Positions 1-9,518 of a DNA stretch of 64,000 nt are shown here, in pieces; position 1 is the stretch's first letter, and each line of letters opens with the position of its first letter. The notes beneath the pieces were generated by a model that was not told where the DNA came from, did no database searches, and saw nothing but the letters and a program-made list of their open reading frames with translations. A program made the position numbers and the translations under genes. The stretch comes from Paenibacillus chondroitinus NBRC 15376 (GTDB lineage Bacteria > Bacillota > Bacilli > Paenibacillales > NBRC-103111), in NCBI RefSeq assembly GCF_004000765.1, contig NZ_BILW01000030.1:1-64000 (forward strand), given 5' to 3'.

Positions 1-45
1 ATAGTCGGCTGTCTTTATTTTTCAGGTGAATAGTTAAATTTGCAA

Positions 46-405
46 TCAATAATTTTCCCCGCGATAATAGCGCTTCAGCTTTTCTTCCAAATGAACGAGC
101 TGCGCTTCTTTTTCCGCAATATCCTGCAACAACTTTTCCTTTTGGTCTTCAATTAGTTGGATTCTCTCCGGCAGGGTTGAGGTTCCTTCGTTTACTTTAT
201 CATAATACGTTTTGATATCTTCCACACTCATCCCGGTTTCGCGAAGGCATTTGATAAAAATTAGCCAGTTCAGATCATTATCTGTATAGAGACGGTTATT
301 CTGCTCGTTGCGGGCAGCAGGTTCCAACAATCCCTTTCTTTCGTAAAATCGGATCGCTCCAATATTGATCCCGACTTTCTTCGCCACTTCTCCAATTGTT
401 AACAT
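46..405 (-). CDS. MerR-family transcriptional regulator
   Basis: This 119-aa protein starts with the MerR winged HTH signature (LTIGEVAKKVGINIGAIRFYERKGLL, residues 2-27, shown here in two halves: LTIGEVAKKVG and INIGAIRFYERKGLL). The RFYE and RLY motifs follow, and residues 70-115 form a charged coiled coil typical of the dimerisation helix. It has no cysteine cluster for a metal, so it fits the NmlR/AdhR/YraB-like branch that answers to aldehydes or electrophiles. It is divergent from the SDR gene at 510, with a MerR-type promoter between them, so it very likely controls that gene and itself. The effector is unknown. Confidence 0.9.
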   Translation of the reverse strand: MLTIGEVAKKVGINIGAIRFYERKGLLEPAARNEQNNRLYTDNDLNWLIFIKCLRETGMSVEDIKTYYDKVNEGTSTLPERIQLIEDQKEKLLQDIAEKEAQLVHLEEKLKRYYRGENY

Positions 406-435
406 ACGAACCCTCTTTTTATGAAAAATTAATTG

Positions 436-466
436 TTGACCTACACTAAGTGTAGCATAGTAACTT
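436..466 (+). promoter_or_regulatory. MerR-type promoter and operator for the SDR at 510
   Basis: TTGACC (436-441) is followed by a 7-1-7 perfect inverted repeat, CTACACT-A-AGTGTAG (441-455), and a -10-like TAACTT at 461-466. The spacer is 19 bp. An over-long spacer filled by a dyad is the hallmark of promoters untwisted by MerR activators. It lies between the divergent MerR and SDR genes. The exact -10 could instead be TAGTAA (458-463). Confidence 0.65.
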
Positions 467-509
467 TTAAATTGTTAATGAAAATTCAAATGAAGAAAGA
501 AGGATTCGC

Positions 510-1220
510 ATGAAAAAGATCGCTTTAGTGACTGGAGCAAATAAAGGAATCGGAATTGAAATTGTGAAGCAGTTAGGCGAAGCAGGTTGGAAAGTCATCC
601 TTGGAGCACGAAGTGTTGAACGCGGTGAAGCAGCCGTTTCCGAGTTAACTGCCCAGGGGTTAGACGTAGAATTTATACAAGTTGACATGAGTGATTTGAA
701 AATGATCGAACAGGCAGCTGAAACGATTAACAAGCGTTACCCGGACTTGCAGCTTCTAATCAATAACGCTGGTATGCCAGGCGCTTTCTCACGCTCGTTT
801 ATGGATACCAAAGAGGAGGATCTGCGGAATGCGTTTGAAGTTAACTTTTTCGGGACCTTCCGTTTGAACCAACGATTATTCCCTTTAATCAAAGATAACG
901 AAGGTACAGTCGTTAATGTTTCGACCGATATGGCTTCACTGGACCATATGCAAAATGCTGAGTTTACTTTAAATGCATTCGATTATAACTCATCGAAAAC
1001 GGCCAACAATGCCATGACACTTTCAATGGCCTACGAAGTTAGAAACAGTAGAGCGCAAGTATTCGCGGTAACGCCTGGATTCACATCAACAGATCTTAAT
1101 GGCAATGCTGCAGGTGGTAAATCGAAAGAAGCCGCCGCCGCGATTATAGTGGGTTATGCGACGGATGGCAAACGTCATAACGCCGAATTCTTGGACGAGA
1201 AGGGCGTTTACGCCTGGTAA
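510..1220 (+). CDS. Short-chain dehydrogenase/reductase (MerR-linked)
   Basis: A 236-aa classical SDR. The cofactor site TGANKGIG is at residues 8-15, NNAG at about 85-88, and the catalytic YxxxK as YNSSK at about 162-166, followed by a P-G-x-x-x-T segment (TPGFTSTDL). The product resembles plant-type carbonyl reductases and likely reduces a carbonyl using NADPH. AAGAAGG precedes the ATG. It is divergent from the MerR gene and preceded by a MerR-type promoter, suggesting induction by a reactive carbonyl or similar electrophile. The substrate cannot be read from sequence. Confidence 0.88.
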   Translation: MKKIALVTGANKGIGIEIVKQLGEAGWKVILGARSVERGEAAVSELTAQGLDVEFIQVDMSDLKMIEQAAETINKRYPDLQLLINNAGMPGAFSRSFMDTKEEDLRNAFEVNFFGTFRLNQRLFPLIKDNEGTVVNVSTDMASLDHMQNAEFTLNAFDYNSSKTANNAMTLSMAYEVRNSRAQVFAVTPGFTSTDLNGNAAGGKSKEAAAAIIVGYATDGKRHNAEFLDEKGVYAW

Positions 1221-1240
1221 CTCTCAGCTATCGAAAGCAA

Positions 1241-1281
1241 AAAACTCTTGCTGCCATTTTTGGCAGACAAGAGTTTTTTTT
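1241..1281. terminator. Bidirectional rho-independent terminator
   Basis: AACTCTTG-CTGCCA-TTTT-TGGCAG-A-CAAGAGTT forms a long stem with one bulged A, with an A-run on the left and a T-run on the right. It lies between the convergent SDR and M24 peptidase genes and can serve both. Confidence 0.85.
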
Positions 1282-1323
1282 GCGTATAAGACAAGCCGGT
1301 ATCACCCGGTAATGCTTGAAGCC

Positions 1324-2412
1324 TCATCCAATGACCGTAAGTCCCTTTGGAAAAGAGGTCAACACCTCGACGCCGCTGTCCGTGACGAGCACATCATCCT
1401 CGATCCGGACACCGCCGACACCCGGAACGTAAATGCCCGGCTCAATCGTGAAGACCATGCCGCTGCGCAGCAGCTCTTGGTTTTGGCCGTGCACGGATGG
1501 ATATTCGTGCACATCCATGCCAAGACCATGCCCGAGCCGGTGCATGAAATACGCTCCGTAACCAGCACTTGTGATGTGCTCGCGCGCCGCGTGGTCCAGG
1601 CTGGCGAGCGTAGCGCCAGGGCGAGTTGCTTTAATGGCCAGCAAGTTCGCCTGTAGCACAGTCTGATAAATTTTCGCTTGTTCTTCCGAAATATCGCCTA
1701 CCGCGAACGTTCGCGTAATATCGGATGCATATCCGTCTGCGTAGACGCCGAGGTCGAACAAAAGCAGCTCTCCTTCGCGGACGGCCCGTGATCCCGGAAC
1801 CCCGTGCGGCATCGCAGATTTTTCACCCGCAAGTACCATCGTTGCGAAGGAAGGTCCGCTAGCACCGAGCTTCTTCATCTGGTACTCAAGCTCCGCTACA
1901 AGCTCAATCTCCGTAACGCCTGGTTTCACATGCGCGATGCCGGCTTGCAGCACATCCTCGATGATCCGTACCGCATGCTTCATTCGAATAACTTCATCCG
2001 GAGTCTTAATGACGCGCATTTCCCGCAGCGGCTCGTCAATATCCTTGTAGACGGCTGCACCTACCGCTCGGCTTATTGCTTCAAACCGGCTAACCGTCAT
2101 ATAGTCTTTCTCCAGCCCCAGCGTCCGGATGCCGGATGGCAGAAGTTTACTAAGAATTTCGTAGGGATTATCGGTGTCCGTATGAGTATGGATTGCCTTT
2201 ACGGTCGATGCGGCTTGTGCTGCTTCAAGGTCCAAAGCGGGTACGATTAGCAGCGGTTCAGCTCCGCGCGGAATTAACAACCCGAGAAAACGTTCATGTG
2301 GGTCGCTCGCAAACCCGGTCAAATAATACACATGTTTCGGCATTGTAATCAGCACAGCATCAATCTCTCGCTGATCCATATATGCAATTAGTTGTTCAAT
2401 ACGAGTATTCAT
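1324..2412 (-). CDS. Xaa-Pro aminopeptidase-like M24 metallopeptidase
   Basis: Creatinase-like N-terminal domain (about residues 1-130, with the YYLTGF motif) followed by a pita-bread M24 domain. Expected dinuclear metal ligands are visible: D in LLFDLGVYADGYASDITRTF (two Asp), H in GHGLGMDVHE, and E in the FTIEPGIY and RIEDDVLV motifs. The family removes N-terminal residues preceding proline, or cleaves dipeptides, using Mn or Co. Length is normal. I place the start at ATG 2412 (MNTRIEQ, as in relatives). A TTG at 2424 is in frame, but the AAAGGA box is only 3 nt from it, and 15 nt from the ATG. It is monocistronic. Confidence 0.9.
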   Translation of the reverse strand: MNTRIEQLIAYMDQREIDAVLITMPKHVYYLTGFASDPHERFLGLLIPRGAEPLLIVPALDLEAAQAASTVKAIHTHTDTDNPYEILSKLLPSGIRTLGLEKDYMTVSRFEAISRAVGAAVYKDIDEPLREMRVIKTPDEVIRMKHAVRIIEDVLQAGIAHVKPGVTEIELVAELEYQMKKLGASGPSFATMVLAGEKSAMPHGVPGSRAVREGELLLFDLGVYADGYASDITRTFAVGDISEEQAKIYQTVLQANLLAIKATRPGATLASLDHAAREHITSAGYGAYFMHRLGHGLGMDVHEYPSVHGQNQELLRSGMVFTIEPGIYVPGVGGVRIEDDVLVTDSGVEVLTSFPKGLTVIG

Positions 2413-2518
2413 GAAACAAATCAACCGTCCTTTCGGCGTTTACTGACACTGGGTAAATTAAACATAATGAACTCATTATAATGTCAATAAGCGTTGGGTG
2501 ACAAGGTCGACAAGGTCG

Positions 2519-3424
2519 TCATGCATTCAGAGCTCGCAAGCGTTTGATATCTTGAATGGGTGAAAGACCGAACATTCTCGTATATTCTCGGCTAAATTGA
2601 GAAGGGCTCTCGTAACCTACCCGGAACGCGGCTTCTGCGGCCTCAGTAGGTTCGGTTAATAAAAGACTTCGAGCCGCTTGCAATCGCAGGTGTTTTTGAA
2701 ATTGAATTGGGCTCATAGCGGTTACATCTTTGAAATGCCGATACAATGAGGGAACGCTCATATTGGCTATTTCTGCAAGATTATCAATACGCAATGGTTT
2801 TTCAAAATTTTGTTTAATATGTTCGATGGCATCGATGATTCGGTATGCACTGCCTCCATCTTTGACAATCTGTTCCAATGCCATCCCGTATTTCCCTTGC
2901 ATAATACGAAATAGAATTTCTTTTGTAATAAGAGGTGCAAGTAGAGGAATTTCTTCTGGGTGATCCAACAATTGCATCAATCGTTTAACTGCATCCATTA
3001 ATGGTTCTTCCATTTTGCCGACAAATAAGCCTCGCTTTGCATGTTCTTGTGAATGTGTCGGGATTTTGGACTCCTGGATAACCTCGAGTATTTGTTCTGG
3101 TGTAAATTTCAGCTTGAGGGCGAGATAGGGAGCCTCGGGAGAAGCTTCGACAACTTGGCTGATAACAGGCAAATCCACGGAGGCGGCAATATATTCAGCT
3201 GACTCGTAGCGATAAAGCTCCTGCGCAAGCATGACTTCCTTCTGACCTTGAAAAACAAAACAGATTGAACGGTCATGTACCCCGTGAGTGGGAACCGTCA
3301 TTTTATTCTGGCGAAAGAGAAACAAAGATGGAATTGAAGTGGGGTGCGAACCATTACTTTGGCGTGAATGACGTTCTATTAAATTAGCTATATGTTCACG
3401 TAGTTCGAGTTGGCCATTCATCAT
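2519..3424 (-). CDS. AraC-family transcriptional regulator
   Basis: A 301-aa protein with an AraC_N-type cupin-like sensor domain (residues 15-180) and two C-terminal HTH motifs: IDNLAEIANMSVPSLYRHFK, then FRVGYESPSQFSREYTRMFG with the conserved GY.S.SQFSREY-F pattern. ATG 3424 is chosen over upstream in-frame starts because AAGGAGG lies 5 nt before it. It is divergent from the SDR at 3616 and the DHA2 exporter behind that gene, so these are its likely targets. The ligand is unknown; relatives of this subfamily often regulate oxidoreductases. Confidence 0.88.
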   Translation of the reverse strand: MMNGQLELREHIANLIERHSRQSNGSHPTSIPSLFLFRQNKMTVPTHGVHDRSICFVFQGQKEVMLAQELYRYESAEYIAASVDLPVISQVVEASPEAPYLALKLKFTPEQILEVIQESKIPTHSQEHAKRGLFVGKMEEPLMDAVKRLMQLLDHPEEIPLLAPLITKEILFRIMQGKYGMALEQIVKDGGSAYRIIDAIEHIKQNFEKPLRIDNLAEIANMSVPSLYRHFKDVTAMSPIQFQKHLRLQAARSLLLTEPTEAAEAAFRVGYESPSQFSREYTRMFGLSPIQDIKRLRALNA

Positions 3425-3615
3425 GTTATCCTCCTTAACATACCCGATAGTTGTTCCAATCATAATATACAGTCACTAACAACGGCAATGGATGTGATAG
3501 GAATAGGCAATCAATTGAGATAAATGTTATACCGATGGGTCCTATATCCGTTGCATAATGTAGAAGCTGAAGCCAAGGCTTTCATGCTAAAACAACAAAC
3601 GGAGGAGATATCCTT

Positions 3616-4599
3616 ATGACAACTACACAAACGCCTATTGGCTCTGGTTTCGGAGCTACATCAACAGCAGCCGAGGTCATCCAAGGGATCGATTTGACTG
3701 ATAAAACCATTGTGGTTACTGGCGGCTATTCCGGCATCGGGTTAGAAACCGTTCGTGCATTCCGCTCCGCAGGGGCCAGAGTCATCGTGCCTGCTCGAGA
3801 TATAAATAAGGCTAAGGCTGCTCTCGCTGAAATGCCGGATGTGCTTATAGAATTCATGGATTTGCTTCAACCAGCGTCCATCGATGCTTTTGCAGATCGT
3901 TTCCTTAGACAATTTAACAAGCTGCACATTCTTGTCAACAATGCAGGCGTCATGGCTGCGCCGCTAGTTCGTGACGAGCGGGGATATGAATCGCAGTTCG
4001 CAGCTAACCATCTTGGGCATTTTCAGCTAGCCGTTCGTCTCTGGCCAGCACTGGTTCGCGCGGAAGAAGCGCGTGTTGTAGCCCTATCTTCTTATGGCTA
4101 TATAAGAGGTGAAGTCAACTTTGAAGATCCTCATTTCGAACATCGGGATTACCATCCTTGGGTTGCTTATGGTCAGGCGAAAAGCGCCAACGCTTTGTTC
4201 GCTGTCGCACTAGATTCGATAGGGCAAAGTCAAGGCGTACGAGCTTTCTCCGTCCATCCAGGTGGCATCGCAACGGATTTGCAGAGACATTTGTCACAGA
4301 CGGAATTAGATGCTGTTAAGCTTTTTGATGAAAACGGCAAGCTAATTATCGATCCTGAAGGTGCAGATAGGAAAACTCCACAGCAGGGTGCGGCAACAAG
4401 CGTATGGTGTGCAACTAGTCCTCAATTGGAAGGCATGGGAGGCGTTTATTGTGTAAATTGCGAGATTGCCCCATTGTTACCGAACGATGAGTCTATGGAA
4501 AGATTTGGCGTAAGACCTCGCGCGATCGATCCAGTTGCCGCTGGCCGACTATGGCAGCTTAGCGAGCAGCTCACTGGCACAAAAATCATGCCTGTATAA
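3616..4599 (+). CDS. SDR-family oxidoreductase (retinol-dehydrogenase/WWOX-like)
   Basis: A 327-aa SDR with TGGYSGIG (about residues 35-42), NNAGV (about 110) and catalytic YGQAK (about 190-194), followed by HPGGIATDL. The extended C-terminus and the sequence around the active site match the retinol dehydrogenase/WW-domain oxidoreductase-like branch. GGAGGAG lies 8 nt before the ATG. It is divergent from the AraC regulator, and the MFS gene follows 38 nt downstream, suggesting an AraC-controlled SDR-exporter operon. The substrate is unknown. Confidence 0.88.
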   Translation: MTTTQTPIGSGFGATSTAAEVIQGIDLTDKTIVVTGGYSGIGLETVRAFRSAGARVIVPARDINKAKAALAEMPDVLIEFMDLLQPASIDAFADRFLRQFNKLHILVNNAGVMAAPLVRDERGYESQFAANHLGHFQLAVRLWPALVRAEEARVVALSSYGYIRGEVNFEDPHFEHRDYHPWVAYGQAKSANALFAVALDSIGQSQGVRAFSVHPGGIATDLQRHLSQTELDAVKLFDENGKLIIDPEGADRKTPQQGAATSVWCATSPQLEGMGGVYCVNCEIAPLLPNDESMERFGVRPRAIDPVAAGRLWQLSEQLTGTKIMPV

Positions 4600-4637
4600 G
4601 CTAGCTTTTAGATGATATGGATAGGAAGATAGAAAAA

Positions 4638-6152
4638 ATGAACCAGTCTGTTGTTATTGAAAATAAATCAAGCGTGAAAAAAACTCATCGCCCTTTAGTA
4701 TTAGCCACTCTAGTTATATCCATGTTCATGACTGCCATTGAAATGACAATTATTTCAACGGCTATGCCTAGTATTGTTGGAGAAATGAGAGGATTCACTC
4801 TCTATAGCTGGGTATTTTCTGCCTTTTCGTTAATGCAGGCAGTAACAACACCGATATATGGGAAACTATCCGACTTGTTTGGCCGCAAGCCCATTTTTAT
4901 TACCGGAATCGTTATTTTTCTGGTCGGCTCCGTATTGTGCGGGCTTTCGAAAACGATGATAATGCTCGTTATTTTCAGATTAATTCAAGGACTTGGCGCC
5001 GGTGCTGTCCAACCTATTGCAATGACCATCGTGGGCGATATGTTCACCGTTGAAGAACGTGCAAAAATTCAAGGATACTTCTCAAGCGTATTTGGGATTT
5101 CATCGGTTATCGGGCCAATTGTTGGTGGGGTGATCGTACAATATTCCCATTGGTCCTGGATATTTTGGATGAACGTACCTCTTGGTATATTGTCCATTAT
5201 CGGCGTCGTTTTCTTTTTTCATGAAGGCATCGATAAGCAAAAACACACCATTGATTACACCGGCTCCATTTTATTTGTCATCAGCATATCCTCGCTAATG
5301 ATTGCCTTGATTCAAGGCGGCGTAGCATGGAGCTGGACATCGCCCCAAATGTTCTGTTTGTTAGTGGTGTTTATTTTGGGGACTTGGCTGTTCTTAAAAC
5401 AAGAGCGTAGAGCTTCTGAGCCGATGATGCCACTGCAGCTCTGGCAGAATCGTTATATTGCAGTCGGAAACACCGCAACGTTTACATCTGGCGCCATTGT
5501 GATTGGACTGACGAGTTTTATTCCCGCGTATATCCAAGGTGTTACGGGAGGTTCAGCGTTTATAGCTGGTTTTACGCTAACGGTAATGACAGTAGGATGG
5601 CCTATCGCGGCATGGGTGGCAGGGCATTTGATTTTGAAAATAGGCATCCGCCCAATGGCCGTTATTGGTGGTATTTTCATCTTCATCGGGTCGTTGTTTT
5701 TTATCACTTTGGATCCATCAAAAGGCTCCTTATGGGCGGGGACTGGATCGTTTATGGTTGGAATCGGAATGGGATTCTCCAACTCGGCGTTTATGATTTC
5801 AATTCAAAATAGTGTACAACGGCAGATGCGGGGCGTAGCCACTGCTTCGAATATGTTCATGCGACTATTAGGTAGTTCAGTTGGCGCGGCATTGCTAGGC
5901 GGAATATTAAATTTTAGTTTTAAGAGATTTGTATTAAGCTCTGACAATCCGTTGGGAAATACCGTTTCAATAGATTCCATTAACCAAGTATTGGACTCTT
6001 CAAAAACGCATCAAATCCCGGCAAGGGAACTGCATGTTATTCAACATGGTTTGACAATTGCACTTCACAGTGTCTATTGGGGGGTCTTAGTACTCGCTGT
6101 AATTACGATGCTTGGCACATTATTTTTACCTAAAACTCGAAATACGGCATGA
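4638..6152 (+). CDS. MFS drug exporter, DHA2 (EmrB/QacA) family
   Basis: About 504 aa with roughly 14 hydrophobic segments, the size expected of DHA2 proton-drug antiporters. Motif A appears as GKLSDLFGRKP in loop 2-3 and motif C as GPIVGGVI in TM5. The start is put at ATG 4638, 9 nt after AGGAAG; an ATG at 4617 has no clear ribosome site. It lies directly behind the SDR and is probably co-transcribed, so it may export a compound or product linked to that enzyme. Confidence 0.9.
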   Translation: MNQSVVIENKSSVKKTHRPLVLATLVISMFMTAIEMTIISTAMPSIVGEMRGFTLYSWVFSAFSLMQAVTTPIYGKLSDLFGRKPIFITGIVIFLVGSVLCGLSKTMIMLVIFRLIQGLGAGAVQPIAMTIVGDMFTVEERAKIQGYFSSVFGISSVIGPIVGGVIVQYSHWSWIFWMNVPLGILSIIGVVFFFHEGIDKQKHTIDYTGSILFVISISSLMIALIQGGVAWSWTSPQMFCLLVVFILGTWLFLKQERRASEPMMPLQLWQNRYIAVGNTATFTSGAIVIGLTSFIPAYIQGVTGGSAFIAGFTLTVMTVGWPIAAWVAGHLILKIGIRPMAVIGGIFIFIGSLFFITLDPSKGSLWAGTGSFMVGIGMGFSNSAFMISIQNSVQRQMRGVATASNMFMRLLGSSVGAALLGGILNFSFKRFVLSSDNPLGNTVSIDSINQVLDSSKTHQIPARELHVIQHGLTIALHSVYWGVLVLAVITMLGTLFLPKTRNTA

Positions 6153-6338
6153 TGAATTCTAGCTATCATTTATTTAGATGCATAAGATCTCAAATCTGTA
6201 TTATGAATGATTTCTAGTTTCAATGTATAGTATAAGAATGCTTTACAACATAAGAAAATTAATTGTGCTTCCGTATGGATAGTTGTCCTACCTTTTAATA
6301 GATATGGTGTAAAAAAACTTGAGAGGAAGGGATTTACG

Positions 6339-7340
6339 ATGAAAATTGTTGAGTTAGGAACTCAGGGATTGAAGGTCAGCCAAGAAGGTTTGGGTTGTAT
6401 GGGAATGAGTACTTATATTTATGGCCCAAGCGACGATAAAGAAAGCATGGCGACACTTCGGCGGGCAGTCGAACTTGGTATTACGTTCTTCGACACCGCG
6501 GAGACCTATGGGATGGGGCATAACGAAGAATTGGTTGGCAAAACTCTCACAGGGATACGTGAGAATGTTGTTATCGCAACCAAGGTCGGATTCGGATTCA
6601 CGGACGAAGGCCAGATTAAAGTCGTAGATGGCAAACGTGTCGTAGATGGCAGTCCCCAAAATGTCGTTAGAGCAATAGAAGGATCGCTACGTCGTCTACA
6701 AATGGATTATATCGACCTTGTTTACCTTCACCGTATCGATCCAACAGTCCCCATTGAAGAGACCATCATGGCGATGAGTAAGCTAGTAGCCGAAGGCAAA
6801 ATCGGCCATATCGGATTGTCCGAGGCTGCAGCAGGTACAATCCGCCGCGCTCATGCGGTTCATCCAATAACTGCTGTACAGACAGAGTATTCCTTGTTCG
6901 AGCGCGGAGTTGAAGCTAATCGTGTACTTGATACTGTCCGGGAATTAGGCATTGGTTTTGTACCGTACTCTCCATTAGGACGTGGATTCTTGACAGGTCA
7001 GTTTAAGACGGACCAGCTTCATCAAACGGACTTTCGCAAAACGGATCCTAGACTTAGCGGTGAAAACCTGGCAGTTAATTTGCAAATAGTTGATGCTTTA
7101 ACTCAGATAGCTGATGCTAGAGGAGTCAAACCCTCACAGTTGGCTTTGGCTTGGACGATCGCTCAAGGGTGTGTCCCGATTCCTGGAACCCGTCGAATTT
7201 CTTACTTGGAGGAAAACGTCGCAGCTGCAGATATTGTACTGACACAAGATGAGTTAACAAAAATTAATGAAGTTGCGCCAATAGGCATCACAGCTGGCGA
7301 TCGTTATACTAAGGCTAATATGTCATATGTGAACATTTAA
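6339..7340 (+). CDS. Aldo/keto reductase (AKR13-like)
   Basis: A 333-aa (alpha/beta)8 NADP-dependent oxidoreductase. Visible are D in FFDTAETYG with catalytic Tyr, K in VIATKVGFGF, H in VYLHRIDP, and the C-terminal cofactor loop PIPGTRRISYLEEN. The family reduces aldehydes and ketones. GGAAGGG precedes the ATG. It stands alone, 187 nt after the MFS gene with an AT-rich upstream region, and no adjacent regulator is apparent. Confidence 0.92.
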   Translation: MKIVELGTQGLKVSQEGLGCMGMSTYIYGPSDDKESMATLRRAVELGITFFDTAETYGMGHNEELVGKTLTGIRENVVIATKVGFGFTDEGQIKVVDGKRVVDGSPQNVVRAIEGSLRRLQMDYIDLVYLHRIDPTVPIEETIMAMSKLVAEGKIGHIGLSEAAAGTIRRAHAVHPITAVQTEYSLFERGVEANRVLDTVRELGIGFVPYSPLGRGFLTGQFKTDQLHQTDFRKTDPRLSGENLAVNLQIVDALTQIADARGVKPSQLALAWTIAQGCVPIPGTRRISYLEENVAAADIVLTQDELTKINEVAPIGITAGDRYTKANMSYVNI

Positions 7341-7379
7341 GTAGTGAATCCAGCTATAATCTCAAGATGAGGTGCTTTT

Positions 7380-7865
7380 ATGAATGAGATAAAAAATATA
7401 TTGAATGACAGATTTGAAGCCATTGAGCGAAGGATCGTTTTGGTTTTGGAACAGTTAGATGATGAACAAGTAAATTGGCGTCCTAACGACTCAAGTAATA
7501 GTATATCGAATTTAATCGTTCACATTAGCGGTAATATTAACGATCGTATTGGCAAAGGTATGAATAAGAAACCATTCACGAGAGACCGTGATGGGGAGTT
7601 TGAAGTACAGGTTATAACGAAGAATGATCTTATTGAGATTATTAAAACATCACTTCGTGAAGTTAAAGTGACATTAATGGCCATGAATAACGAAGGATTA
7701 TTGGAAACTCAAAAAACGGGTAATCGTGAACAAACAAATTTAGAAGTTTTTATTCAGAGTGCAACTCATTTCTCGGAGCACATGGGCCAGATTTTATATA
7801 TAGCGAAGATATTGAAAGATGAAGAATATTTGACTACAACTGTACCAAAGAAGAAACGGGTCTAA
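7380..7865 (+). CDS. DinB-like four-helix protein (DUF1572-type)
   Basis: A 161-aa all-helical protein. The pattern VLEQLDDEQVNWRPNDSSNSIS, then NLIVHISGNI and a late THFSEHMGQI segment, gives the histidine spacing typical of DinB/YfiT-like metal-binding four-helix bundles. Biochemical roles in this superfamily vary (thiol transfer, unknown). GAGGTG lies 5 nt before the ATG. The function of this member is unknown. Confidence 0.75.
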   Translation: MNEIKNILNDRFEAIERRIVLVLEQLDDEQVNWRPNDSSNSISNLIVHISGNINDRIGKGMNKKPFTRDRDGEFEVQVITKNDLIEIIKTSLREVKVTLMAMNNEGLLETQKTGNREQTNLEVFIQSATHFSEHMGQILYIAKILKDEEYLTTTVPKKKRV

Positions 7866-7949
7866 ATGATATCTGAAAAGAAGGAGGGTCCCAACTATCC
7901 CCCATTTCATTGTCATTAGAGAAGCTATACACAAGGGTAATTCTTATTG

Positions 7950-7973
7950 AGGCTGCCATTTGGCAGTCTTTTT
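7950..7973 (+). terminator. Rho-independent terminator
   Basis: AGGCTGCC-ATTT-GGCAGTCT followed by TTTTTC, 84 nt after the DinB-like gene. It shares the GGCTGCC/GGCAG(C)C core seen in several terminators in this window. Confidence 0.75.
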
Positions 7974-8042
7974 CTATCTATTGGACATACAGAGAATGTG
8001 GTAGAATATAACATAAATATTTAGAAAATAGTGGGGGATCAT

Positions 8043-8598
8043 ATGATCAAGTTCTATAAAAACCATATTGAATTTTCAGAATATCCCTTCTCAGCTGCTT
8101 CAATTTCAAATCAGGGAACATTACATATTGAAGATATTCGTGAAGTATTATTAGACCAACTTCCACCTGAAATTCGCACGCATGCAGGTGATGTTATATT
8201 CGTAGAATCAATTTATAAAAAAAATCTAGAAGTTTTTGCGCAAAGTAATAACATTCCTATGGTAAGAAGAATAGATACTTGGGCTTTAATTTTAGAAGAT
8301 TTTTTGGATACAGAATTTAGTGAAGAAGACAACGAAAGGACATTCAAGACACTAGAAGCATGTGGCATTAGCAGAGGAGAGAAGAGGTAGTAGAGTTAAG
8401 ACATTCAATTTGTGATGTTATGATTGCATACAATTTACATCAATGTTATGGGAATGGGTTCATTTAGGACTGTATGATCTACTCAAAGCTTATTCTGGTG
8501 TTTTAACAGGGAACAAATATAAGTTAAATGAAGAAGAATTTAAAAAACTGTACATAAAAGCTGTTAAAATTGCTAATAAAGGGGTCTTGAGGCTTTGA
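8043..8598 (+). pseudogene. Broken gene of unknown function, read in three frames
   Basis: An ATG at 8043 (after GTGGGGG) opens 115 codons ending at a TAG at 8388-8390. Protein-like sequence then continues in a second frame from about 8381 (EEVVELRHSICDVMIAYNLH) and in a third frame from about 8443 (LWEWVHLGLYDLLKAYSGVL, then NKYKLNEEEFKKLYIKAV) to a TGA at 8596-8598. Each switch equals loss of one base. The repaired product would be about 184 aa. I do not firmly recognise the family; the style (small, acidic, beside other immunity-like genes) recalls toxin-immunity proteins, which is inference. Sequencing error is a real alternative. Confidence 0.65.
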
Positions 8599-8599
8599 A

Positions 8600-8623
8600 A
8601 ACCGGTACAGCTATGTACCGGTT
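8600..8623. terminator. Perfect 10-bp hairpin at the end of convergent genes
   Basis: AACCGGTACA-GCTA-TGTACCGGTT is a perfect hairpin that overlaps the LysR stop codon. It lacks a T-run, so termination is likely but not certain. Confidence 0.45.
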
Positions 8624-9518
8624 AACTCTGCTGAAATTGTATTTTCTTAATGATTTCTAGAAACTGATTGGCATCTTCAGAAGGATGTAAGGGATATAGC
8701 AAACCGTAGGGGATTGCGAAGTCCAAGTCGCTAGGAATTGTTACTAGAGACGGATGAATATCTGCCCATACATCCAATGTTAGTAAGACAACACCACTTT
8801 CTTCACATCGATTGAATATATCAATATCATAAAGACGCGGAATATCTTTGATTCGGATTTTAGGGTGGTTCTTTATCATAAAATTACGAATCTCATCAAT
8901 TACCGCGCTACCTCCGCCATTTACTACAGCCAATTCCTCTCCATACAAATCTCTCACAGAAATAGTTTTTTTAGATGCCAGCCGATGGTTGCGAGATAAA
9001 GCAAAGCAGAAACGATTACTTCCCAACTCAAGCACTTGGAAATACTCATTTAAATTTTCTGTAAGGATTGGCCCTACAATGAAATCATAGTTTTTGCCAA
9101 TAGTACGATAAGTGGTTGGGAGTGTATGTGAATCATCCTCAAAATGCACGATATTGATTTTGAATTGCGGAAATAGGTTGCTGACTTCATTCCACATATC
9201 CAGCAAAACCTTGCAGGGATTAAGCATAGAAGTTCCCACTCGAATTACCAGCTGATTTGCCTGTGCGAATTGACGCATACGCAGCAGAGCTTCTTCGAAA
9301 AATTGCACCATAAATGTCGCATCCTTGACAAAGGATTTTCCCGCTATGGTCAGGTCAATTCCATGGTTAGTGCGGATCAAAAGAGGCATACCTACATGTT
9401 TTTCCAATAGATTCATTTGCTTCATCACAGCGGTAGGAGAAATGAAAAGTTTTTCAGCTGCTTTTGAAAAGCTACCGGACTCTACGACCTGAATAAAAGT
9501 ATTCAATTGTTCTAGCAT
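8622..9518 (-). CDS. LysR-family transcriptional regulator
   Basis: About 298 aa with the N-terminal LysR winged HTH (LNTFIQVVESGSFSKAAEKL with FISPTAVMKQMNLLE) and a C-terminal substrate-binding domain. ATG 9518 is chosen because GGGGG lies 7 nt upstream; an in-frame upstream start at 9545 has none. It is divergent from the SDR at 9662 with a 143-nt intergenic region, the classical layout for a LysR activator and its target. The co-inducer is unknown. Confidence 0.9.
   Translation of the reverse strand: MLEQLNTFIQVVESGSFSKAAEKLFISPTAVMKQMNLLEKHVGMPLLIRTNHGIDLTIAGKSFVKDATFMVQFFEEALLRMRQFAQANQLVIRVGTSMLNPCKVLLDMWNEVSNLFPQFKINIVHFEDDSHTLPTTYRTIGKNYDFIVGPILTENLNEYFQVLELGSNRFCFALSRNHRLASKKTISVRDLYGEELAVVNGGGSAVIDEIRNFMIKNHPKIRIKDIPRLYDIDIFNRCEESGVVLLTLDVWADIHPSLVTIPSDLDFAIPYGLLYPLHPSEDANQFLEIIKKIQFQQS

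Noticed and set aside
1156-1656. 166-aa open frame across the SDR end and M24 peptidase
   Set aside because: It crosses a strong terminator and is a shadow of the peptidase.
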